This document shows positions 57,704-64,000 of a stretch of 64,000 nucleotides of DNA, one piece after another (position 1 is the first letter of the stretch; every line of letters begins with the position of its first letter). Source of the stretch: an uncultured Roseburia sp. GTDB lineage: Bacteria; Bacillota; Clostridia; Lachnospirales; Lachnospiraceae. Where the stretch lies: contig CAJTOI010000005.1 of assembly GCA_910577925.1 (NCBI GenBank), forward strand, positions 62,001 through 126,000, given 5' to 3'. A model generated the notes under the pieces. That model was not told where the DNA came from. It saw only the letters and a list, made by a program, of their open reading frames with translations, and did no database searches. Made by a program: the position numbers and the translations under genes.

Positions 57704-58396
57704 CTACTCTACACGCGGGTCGATAATCTTCGCAGCGTCCGCCACGCGGCCGTACTGTCCCTTTGCCTTCTCCCATGCAGTGTTCGGGTCATCGCCTTTT
57801 TTGATGAAGTCAGTCATCTTTCCGAGGGAAACGAACTGGTAGCCGATCACCTCGTTGTCCTCATTGAGAGCAATTCCGGTTACATAGCCTTCTGCCATCT
57901 CGAGGTAGCGGACACCTTTCTCCTTCGTCGCATACATCGTACCGACCTGAGAACGAAGTCCTTTTCCGAGATCCTCAAGACCTGCGCCGATCGCAAGACC
58001 GTCATCGGAGAAAGCACTCTGTGTACGTCCGTATACAATCTGTAAGAACAACTCTCTCATTGCCGTATTGATTGCATCGCAGACAAGGTCTGTATTCAAT
58101 GCCTCGAGAATGGTTTTCCCCTGTAATACCTCGGCAGCCATCGCTGCGGAATGCGTCATACCGGAGCAGCCGATGGTCTCAACGAGCGCTTCCTCGATAA
58201 TACCGTTCTTTACATTGAGGGAGAGCTTGCAGGCACCCTGCTGCGGTGCACACCAGCCCACACCGTGTGTAAAACCAGAAATATCTTCAATTTTTTTAGA
58301 ATGTACCCATTTGCCTTCTTCCGGGATCGGAGCTGGCTCATGTTTCGCGCCCTTTGCTACCGGACACATGTTTTCAACTTCCTTCGTGTAAATCAT
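57704..58396 (-). CDS. Iron-sulfur cluster assembly scaffold-like protein paired with GGGtGRT
   Basis: 230 residues. The central part, GVGWCAPQQGACKLSLNVKN, IEEALVETIGCSGMTHSAAM and AAEVLQGKTILEALNTDLVC, resembles the IscU/NifU fold with Cys at comparable places (IGCSGMTHS for FGCGAAIAS). A C-terminal extension (about 140-230, RYLEMAEGYVTGIALNEDNE and others) is specific to this subgroup. ATG 58396 has GGAG upstream. It presumably carries a cluster or cofactor for the GGGtGRT protein; this is inference from fold and neighbourhood. Confidence 0.78.
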   Translation of the reverse strand: MIYTKEVENMCPVAKGAKHEPAPIPEEGKWVHSKKIEDISGFTHGVGWCAPQQGACKLSLNVKNGIIEEALVETIGCSGMTHSAAMAAEVLQGKTILEALNTDLVCDAINTAMRELFLQIVYGRTQSAFSDDGLAIGAGLEDLGKGLRSQVGTMYATKEKGVRYLEMAEGYVTGIALNEDNEVIGYQFVSLGKMTDFIKKGDDPNTAWEKAKGQYGRVADAAKIIDPRVE

Positions 58397-58551
58397 TCTT
58401 AAGACTCCTTTCACTTGATAAAACTGTATGTAGCAGACATTGTTACGCATTTAACATACCGGATTTATTTTCGCACATTTTGTAAAATTAGTCCAGAGGT
58501 TTCCTGTATTTTATTCATACTTTACAATCATCACGCGCGCGTCCGTACGCC

Positions 58552-59217
58552 TCAGCGCTTTTGTGCAATTTCATTTCTGTTTTTGTAGATAGAATCCGCC
58601 CAGACAACGCCACGGACCGACGACAGCGGATAGATATTCGAACGCGGACCGATGACGGTTCCCGGGTTGAGCACGGAATTGCAGCCCACTTCCACACAAT
58701 CGCCCAGCATGGCGCCGAATTTCTTTAATCCTGTTTCAATTTCTTCTTTTCCGTCTTTTACTACAACAAGTGTCTTGTCGGACTTCACATTCGACGTGAT
58801 CGAGCCGGCGCCCATATGCGATCGAAAACCGAGAATCGAATCCCCGACATAATTGTAGTGAGGCACCTGCACGCAGTTGAACAGCACGACGTTTTTGAGC
58901 TCCGTCGAATTGCCCACAACGCAGTTTTTCCCCACGATCGCGCTCCCCCGCACAAATGCACAGTGCCGGATTTCCGCATCTTCATCAATAATTAAAGGTC
59001 CATTTAACAATGCGGTCGGCGCAACCTTCGCGCTTCGCGCTACCCAGACATCCTCTTTCCACTGCTCAAACCGCTCCGGGTCCAGAGTCGGCCCCAGGTT
59101 CTTAATAAAATCGCTGATTTTGGCCAGTGCCTCCCAGGGATATGTCAGTCCCTCAAACAACTCTGCCGCAATCGTCTCATTCAGATCGTATAAGCTGCCG
59201 ATTTTTACCTGTTCCAT
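58552..59217 (-). CDS. Left-handed beta-helix nucleotidyl/acetyl-transferase-like protein
   Basis: 221 residues. Hexapeptide repeats (VWVARSAKVAPTALLNGPLI, IGKNCVVGN-like IVGKNCVVGNSTELKNVVLF, NYVGDSILGFRSHMGAGSIT, GTVIGPRSNIYPLSSVRGVV) form a left-handed beta helix like the C-terminal part of GlmU. No pyrophosphorylase domain is attached. Annotated relatives are sugar-nucleotide or acyl transferases; the substrate is not known. Single gene on the minus strand between the GGGtGRT pair and the TraX-like gene. Confidence 0.82.
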   Translation of the reverse strand: MEQVKIGSLYDLNETIAAELFEGLTYPWEALAKISDFIKNLGPTLDPERFEQWKEDVWVARSAKVAPTALLNGPLIIDEDAEIRHCAFVRGSAIVGKNCVVGNSTELKNVVLFNCVQVPHYNYVGDSILGFRSHMGAGSITSNVKSDKTLVVVKDGKEEIETGLKKFGAMLGDCVEVGCNSVLNPGTVIGPRSNIYPLSSVRGVVWADSIYKNRNEIAQKR

Positions 59218-59316
59218 TTTCCTTCATCCTCCCATTTTCAACTGTAATATCCGCGATATGCTTTTATCTATATAAAAGGAGCCATGCTCCCCGGCTTGTC
59301 GATGATCTGTCCGGCC

Positions 59317-60015
59317 TTACATCCGGGCTATGATCCCGAGAATCAGCAGATGTCCCGGATAAAAAATATAGAAAAACCACTTTGACAGATTGCGCCCATG
59401 CTCCGCCCGTTTTCCGCTGTAGAGATAACGCAGGACAAATCCGCTCGAGAGCATGCCAAGGCAGGCGCCCGCCGCGCATAGGACGGCCTTTGCCGCGGGC
59501 ATTATAGAGGCATAGCCGAATCCCTGCATCAGCCCAAAGCCGATCACTCCGAAAATATAGGCATCCCAAAACCGCCTCTTTCCAAGCCTTGCCTCATCGA
59601 AAAGGATGACAAACGCCGCCGCAAAAAACGGCCAGTCACCGACTGCCGTCGCAAGCGTCAAAAGCACCTGCAGAAACTTCCGCAGCAGCGGGCTTTCCGC
59701 CCGCTCGCGCACCACCAGTATCAGAAAACAGCAAAAGAGCGTGTAGATCATACTCAGTCCGCCGTGTTCAAATGCAAACTGAAACGGAAACTGCGACACA
59801 AGAGCAAAGAGAAGCAGGCGGATCCCGTAGTTCTTCTTCGAGCGCGTGTGCTGATATCCCTCCACCATAAAATAACACATTGTGATGGCCGTGAAATATC
59901 CGATATCAAAAAACAGTTCCGCCGGCAGTGTCCCCGGTTCAAGAAAGATGCCTGCAATGTGGTTCAGCAGCATCGCAAACATCGCAAAATACTTAATCTG
60001 GTCACGGTTTAACAC
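59317..60015 (-). CDS. TraX-like membrane protein
   Basis: About 232 residues with six to eight membrane segments, matching TraX family text (NRDQIKYFAMFAMLLNHIAG, FFDIGYFTAITMCYFMVEGY, LLLFALVSQFPFQFAFEHGG, WFFYIFYPGHLLILGII). TraX of the F plasmid acetylates pilin; chromosomal relatives in Firmicutes have unknown roles. GTG at 60015 with a purine-rich site (GGGGGAAGA) is favoured; the frame is open to 60081 inside the topoisomerase gene. It overlaps the topoisomerase end by 14 bases. Confidence 0.85.
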   Translation of the reverse strand: MLNRDQIKYFAMFAMLLNHIAGIFLEPGTLPAELFFDIGYFTAITMCYFMVEGYQHTRSKKNYGIRLLLFALVSQFPFQFAFEHGGLSMIYTLFCCFLILVVRERAESPLLRKFLQVLLTLATAVGDWPFFAAAFVILFDEARLGKRRFWDAYIFGVIGFGLMQGFGYASIMPAAKAVLCAAGACLGMLSSGFVLRYLYSGKRAEHGRNLSKWFFYIFYPGHLLILGIIARM

Positions 60016-63000
60016 GCTCTTCTTCCCCCTTCTGCTCCGTGGCGCTGCCCGGATTGTCAAAGTCAAATAAAATACGGTCATCCTCGAATTTCAGACAGGT
60101 CTCGAACGGATTCCCCGCTTTCGACACAAAACCGCTTACCTTTTTGCTCGTCTTTCCCGTCGCAAACAGCTCCTTGATGATTTCTTCCGCCAGCGGCACC
60201 CTGGCTATGGTGTGAAAGACCTTAAAGCCGCACTCACACGCATAATGCCACTGACTCTTCTTTAACGGCATGCCGCATTTGGGGCATTTTACTTCCGTCT
60301 CCACCGGCGCCGGCTTCTCCGGAAAATCAAAAGCCACCTGTCCCTCGGGCGTCAGCTTTAGCGGCGCATCGAATTTCATTCCGGTCTTTGCCACAAACCC
60401 CTCAATGACATCGGTTTTTCCGCGCAGCAAAAGCTCTTTTACCTGGGCTTCCTTCAGCGCGACCCCCGCAATCTTTCCAATGGAAAAGCGGCAGCTTCCC
60501 GGATCGTCCTTCACATAATTTGCACACCCGAAGCCGAACATGGTCTTTACGATCTCCCCGCCGCAGATCGGGCACTTTACGTCCTTCACCCTCGGCGCCT
60601 CCAGATCGTTAAAGTCGAACTTTAAGCCCGTGACCGTCCCGGTCTCCTCATCCCGGTTCAGCGCCACTCTGGCATCGAATTTTTTGCCGGTCTTCGACTT
60701 AAACCCGCGTATCGTCTCCGTTCTCCCGTCTGCAAGCAGCTGCTTCACCTGCGCTTCCGTCAGCGCTTTCTCCGCCATCTTTCCGACGGAAAAGCGGCAG
60801 CTTCCCGGGTCATCCTTCACATAATTCGCACACCCGAAGCCGAACGGCGTCTGGACAATCTCCCCGCCGCAGATCGGACATTTCGCGTCCTTCACCCGCT
60901 TTGCCTCCACATGCGCAAAGTCAAATTTCGCAGAAATCACGCCGGTCTCATCCTTCTCTAGGGCTACACACGCGTCGAATTTCTTGCCTGCCTTCGACTT
61001 AAACCCTCGTATTGTCCCGGTTCTGCCGCTCTGCAGAAGTTCCCGCACCTGAGAGACATTCAGGTCTTTGCCTGCCATTGTGCCGATCGCAAAGCGGCAG
61101 CTCGCAGGATTCTCCGGGTCGTAATTGGCGCAGCCGTAACCGAACGACTTCACGAGGACGGCGCCGCCGCACATCGGACATACCACGTCCTCGACCGCCT
61201 CCGCCTCATTTCCCGAAAAGTCAAACGCCACGCTCTTCTTCCCGTCCTCCGCCGTCTGAAGCACAAGGCACGCACTGAACTTCTTCTTGCTCTTAGACGT
61301 AAAGCCCTTAATCAGGCCCGTTCTTCCGTTTTTCAAAAGCTCCGTCAGATCGTCCACGCCGACGGATTTTCCCGCAATCTTCCCGACCGAAAAATAGCAT
61401 GCGTCCGGGTCCGCGCTGCGCCGCACACAGCCGTAGCCGAACGGCGTGATCTCCACCCCGGCTCCGCAGGCCGGACAGACGACCTCCGCAAGGAGTTTGG
61501 GCTGATTCCGCGAAAAGTCAAAATGAATCGACGGTTTTCCCTCCTCATCCCGCTCTAACGTCAACGCCGCGTCGAATTTCTTTTTTGCCTTCGAGACAAA
61601 ACCGCTTAACACTTCCGTGTGTCCGTCCGAAAGCAGCGCCCGCACCTCCTCCTCCGACAGATCCCGCCCGGCAATCGTGCCGACGGAAAATTTACAGCCC
61701 GAACCGTCTCTTTTATAATTGGCGCAGCCGTAACCGAACGGCGTCGTCTCCATCTCGCCGCCGCACGCCGGGCAGGGAACGCCGATCGGATGCTTTGCCG
61801 CAATGCCTTTTCCTCCTTTGCCGACCAGCGGCCGGATGCGCTCCGCCACCCGGCCCGTCAGATCATTTTCAATCATCGCGACGGTCTCTCTTCGGATGAA
61901 ATCCTCAAGCTTTTCCCGGTAGTCCTCCATGACAACGGTTCCCCCGGTGATGCCGTCAAGTCCCTTTTCCCAGGAAGCGGTCATCTTCGGATTCAGAAGC
62001 GCCGGCACCGTCATGCTCACCACCTCAAAAATCATTTCTCCCAGCCGCATGGGACTTAACACCTGCGTCTTTTTATTCAGATTCAGATACCCCACGCGAA
62101 TCAGCTTCTTGATAATCTCGGCTCTCGTGGCCGAGGTTCCGATGCCCGAGCCCTTAATCTGCGCCCGCAGCTCCTCGTCCTCAATCAACTGTCCCGCATT
62201 TTCCATCGCCAGCACCATCGAACCGGAGGTGTAGCGCTTCGGCGGCGACGTTTTCCCTTCTTTGATCGAATAGCCGCCCGCGGAAAGCACATCTCCCTTT
62301 CTCACCTGCGCCGCAAGTGCAAAGAGCGCCGCGTCATTATCCGCGCTCTCCTCCGCATCCTCCTCACCGCCCGCGTTTTTCTTCGGGATGCCGGCGATCT
62401 CGAGATAGCCGGGCGTCTTGAGCGATTTCGCGGACGCAAACAGCAGCTCCCCCTCCACCGCCACGGTCAGTTTTACCGTTTCATACTCCGCAGCGGGATA
62501 AAAAATGCTCAAAAACCGCCGTACGATCATATCATACACCCGCCTCTGCAGTTCCGTCAATTTCCCGAGCTCCGTCAGCTGTCCGGTCGGAATAATCGCA
62601 TAGTGGTCTGTAACCTTCGCGTCGTCCGTATAGGAGGCAGCGGCGATATTCCTGCAGCGCCCCTCCTGTAAAATGCGCTTGGCATACTCCGACACGGGCG
62701 GATACTTTTGGAGTCCGCCGACATTGCGGCTGATTTCCTTTGCAACCGCCGACGACAGCACCCTCGCATCGGTTCGCGGGTAGGTGGTCAGCTTTCTCTC
62801 GTACAGCTCCTGCGCCGCCTGCAGCGTCTCGTCCGGGCTGATTTTAAAGCGCTTTGCGCACTCCGCCTGCAGTTCCGCCAGATTAAACAGCAGCGGCGCC
62901 TTTTTTCTGGATATCCCTTTCTCTACGGCATGGACTGTAGCTTCCTTTCCCTCCAACCAGGAAATCAGCTCCGCCGCGCTCTCTTCCTTCTTAAATCCGT

Positions 63001-63856
63001 TCTCTTTGTACAAAAGCGGCGACTCGTAATATTTGGTCCCCTCCACGGCCTTCCACTCGGCAGCCGCATAACCGCCGCGTGCGTCTGCGGTTTCCTGCCC
63101 GCCGTCTGCAGAGCCGCCGGCCGATGCGGCTTCCGCGGGCTCCGCCGCCGCAAAGCGCCCCACAACGCGGTAAAACGGCGTCTCGGTAAAATCGCGGATC
63201 TCCCGCTCCCTGATCACCACCATGCCGAGCACACAGGTCATCACGCGGCCCACGGCGATGGCGGTATAGCTTTGGGTCGCGGCCGCATCATTCAGCAGCT
63301 TTCCGTATCTGACCGACATAACTCTGGAAAAATTGATTCCCATCGCATAGTCCTCAATCGTGCGCATGATCCCCGACTTTGCCAGATTGTCGTACTCCGA
63401 CATCTCCTTTGCCTCACGCAGTCCGCGCAGAATCTCCTCCTCGGTCTGGGAGTCAATCCACACGCGCAGCTCGCGCATCCCCGCTCTGACTCCGCCGAAT
63501 CTCCGGATATTTTCCTCGATGGTCTGTCCTTCCTTCCCGGCATCGCCCGCCCAGTAGACCGTCCCGATATCCTCCCTGTAAAGCATTCTGTGTACCACAT
63601 CATACTGTCTCTTCACACTCGGTATGACCTGATATTTGTATTCCTGCGGCAAAAACGGCAAATCCTCAAGGCGCCACTTTTTGTAACGCGCATCGTACTC
63701 CTCCGGATATACCATCTCCACCAGATGACCCACGCACCAGGTAATCACATAGGCATCATTTTCTATATATCCGTCATTTCGTCCGGACACCCCCAATATT
63801 CTGGCAAATTCCTGCGCCACACTCGGTTTCTCCGTGATAATCAATGACTTTGTCAA
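60002..63856 (-). CDS. Type IA DNA topoisomerase with six C-terminal zinc/Toprim_Crpt repeats
   Basis: 1284 residues, nearly twice the size of E. coli TopB. The N-terminal Toprim begins TKSLIITEKPSVAQEFARIL. The usual DxDxE acidic motif reads AGDAGKEGQ, so the middle Asp is Gly. The active-site tyrosine is in KLTTYPRTDARVLSS (near 360). From about residue 695 six tandem units of roughly 95 residues follow, each with a Cys4-type ribbon (CPxCGG...FGYGCANY...C) then ALLxxGRTxxIxGFxSKxxKKFDA and a short FDF strand. The last unit diverges (WHYACECGFKVF). TTG at 63856, eight bases after GGAGG, is the likely start. Overlaps the TraX-like gene. Confidence 0.9.
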   Translation of the reverse strand: MTKSLIITEKPSVAQEFARILGVSGRNDGYIENDAYVITWCVGHLVEMVYPEEYDARYKKWRLEDLPFLPQEYKYQVIPSVKRQYDVVHRMLYREDIGTVYWAGDAGKEGQTIEENIRRFGGVRAGMRELRVWIDSQTEEEILRGLREAKEMSEYDNLAKSGIMRTIEDYAMGINFSRVMSVRYGKLLNDAAATQSYTAIAVGRVMTCVLGMVVIREREIRDFTETPFYRVVGRFAAAEPAEAASAGGSADGGQETADARGGYAAAEWKAVEGTKYYESPLLYKENGFKKEESAAELISWLEGKEATVHAVEKGISRKKAPLLFNLAELQAECAKRFKISPDETLQAAQELYERKLTTYPRTDARVLSSAVAKEISRNVGGLQKYPPVSEYAKRILQEGRCRNIAAASYTDDAKVTDHYAIIPTGQLTELGKLTELQRRVYDMIVRRFLSIFYPAAEYETVKLTVAVEGELLFASAKSLKTPGYLEIAGIPKKNAGGEEDAEESADNDAALFALAAQVRKGDVLSAGGYSIKEGKTSPPKRYTSGSMVLAMENAGQLIEDEELRAQIKGSGIGTSATRAEIIKKLIRVGYLNLNKKTQVLSPMRLGEMIFEVVSMTVPALLNPKMTASWEKGLDGITGGTVVMEDYREKLEDFIRRETVAMIENDLTGRVAERIRPLVGKGGKGIAAKHPIGVPCPACGGEMETTPFGYGCANYKRDGSGCKFSVGTIAGRDLSEEEVRALLSDGHTEVLSGFVSKAKKKFDAALTLERDEEGKPSIHFDFSRNQPKLLAEVVCPACGAGVEITPFGYGCVRRSADPDACYFSVGKIAGKSVGVDDLTELLKNGRTGLIKGFTSKSKKKFSACLVLQTAEDGKKSVAFDFSGNEAEAVEDVVCPMCGGAVLVKSFGYGCANYDPENPASCRFAIGTMAGKDLNVSQVRELLQSGRTGTIRGFKSKAGKKFDACVALEKDETGVISAKFDFAHVEAKRVKDAKCPICGGEIVQTPFGFGCANYVKDDPGSCRFSVGKMAEKALTEAQVKQLLADGRTETIRGFKSKTGKKFDARVALNRDEETGTVTGLKFDFNDLEAPRVKDVKCPICGGEIVKTMFGFGCANYVKDDPGSCRFSIGKIAGVALKEAQVKELLLRGKTDVIEGFVAKTGMKFDAPLKLTPEGQVAFDFPEKPAPVETEVKCPKCGMPLKKSQWHYACECGFKVFHTIARVPLAEEIIKELFATGKTSKKVSGFVSKAGNPFETCLKFEDDRILFDFDNPGSATEQKGEEERVKP

Positions 63857-63888
63857 CAATACTTCCTCCAATATCCGTTTCCGTTCTT

Positions 63889-64000
63889 TTATAACTCATT
63901 CATATCCACCAGCACAAACCGGCTGTCCGACTCCGCCATCGCCGCAACCTCCGGCGCAAAAGCTTTTGCGGAAAACAAAAAATAATACTCCGCGGAGATT
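63889..64000 (-). CDS. C-terminal end of a probable AAA-family ATPase (DUF234-like), 5' part outside
   Basis: Thirty-six visible codons ending in TAA. The text YYFLFSAKAFAPEVAAMAES, then RFVLVDMNEL resembles the final strand-helix-strand of DUF234-type C-terminal domains in bacterial AAA ATPases (FxLFSKxGFxxELxxxA...LxDLxEL). The rest lies beyond base 64000, so only a tentative assignment is possible. It precedes the topoisomerase gene by 32 bases on the same strand. Confidence 0.5.
   Translation of the reverse strand, partial: ISAEYYFLFSAKAFAPEVAAMAESDSRFVLVDMNEL

Noticed and set aside
62708..63847. Plus-strand open frame of about 380 codons
   Set aside because: Antisense to the topoisomerase N-terminus; no supporting signals.

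Overview
The window comes from an anaerobic, spore-forming member of the Clostridia, most likely Lachnospiraceae. Pointers are the hrcA-grpE-dnaK order with a CIRCE operator, a maturation set for [FeFe] hydrogenase (hydE, hydG, hydF), a muramic-lactam type cortex enzyme, a NifS/NifU/IscR operon, the GGGtGRT / iron-sulfur scaffold pair and a long topoisomerase with C-terminal repeats. Base composition is roughly balanced. Clearly AT-richer islands at about 35.6-37.4 kb, 41.4-44.9 kb and 55.5-56.6 kb look acquired. The species cannot be named from the sequence.

Layout. 1-3.4 kb: heat-shock operon (3' end of dnaK outside the window). 3.5-7.1 kb: MacAB-like ABC exporter. 7.2-8.5 kb: chemoreceptor remnant and nudC. 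8.7-12.7 kb: hybrid sensor kinase followed by a solute-binding lipoprotein. 12.7-17.1 kb: hydF-hydG-hydE-TM1266 operon behind a structured RNA that ends in a terminator. 17.1-18.9 kb: Lsa-type ABC-F ribosome-protection protein with leader peptide and attenuator. 19.0-25.8 kb: small membrane protein, radical-SAM remnant, two cell-wall amidases (one fused to a PdaA-like deacetylase), hemW, lepA. 25.8-29.9 kb: ABC transporter and two pseudogenes. 29.9-33.9 kb: nifS-nifU-iscR-response regulator-kinase. 34-38.5 kb: DUF2461 gene, broken sigma-factor gene, flavodoxin-like and nitroreductase genes divergent from two HxlR regulators. 38.5-41.2 kb: YtrA-type regulator with an ABC transporter. 41.4-44.9 kb: DUF433/DUF5615 toxin-antitoxin-like genes and an IS1634-family element. 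45-49 kb: response regulator and a large hybrid kinase. 49.1-49.4 kb: two identical tRNA-Glu genes. 49.5-55 kb: galE, AraC regulator, PHP hydrolase, TelA and XpaC. 55-56.6 kb: rhodanese lipoprotein, SHOCT and TM2 proteins. 56.6-60 kb: GGGtGRT protein, Fe-S scaffold, left-handed beta-helix protein, TraX-like protein. 60-63.9 kb: type IA topoisomerase with six C-terminal zinc repeats. The window ends in the tail of a probable AAA ATPase.

Themes. Iron-sulfur and hydrogen metabolism recur: H-cluster maturation, an ISC operon with an Fe-S sensing repressor, and the GGGtGRT/scaffold pair. Several control devices can be read directly: CIRCE, a leader-peptide attenuator for ABC-F, paired Rrf2 boxes on nifS, a shared 40-nt motif upstream of both HxlR genes, and a GntR operator. 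Gene decay is frequent (chemoreceptor, radical SAM, GH3, flavin reductase, sigma factor, flavodoxin).

Best candidates for undescribed biology are the structured RNA ahead of the hydrogenase maturases, the CwlD-PdaA-like fusion, the GGGtGRT pair, and the topoisomerase with a changed Toprim motif and six tail repeats.
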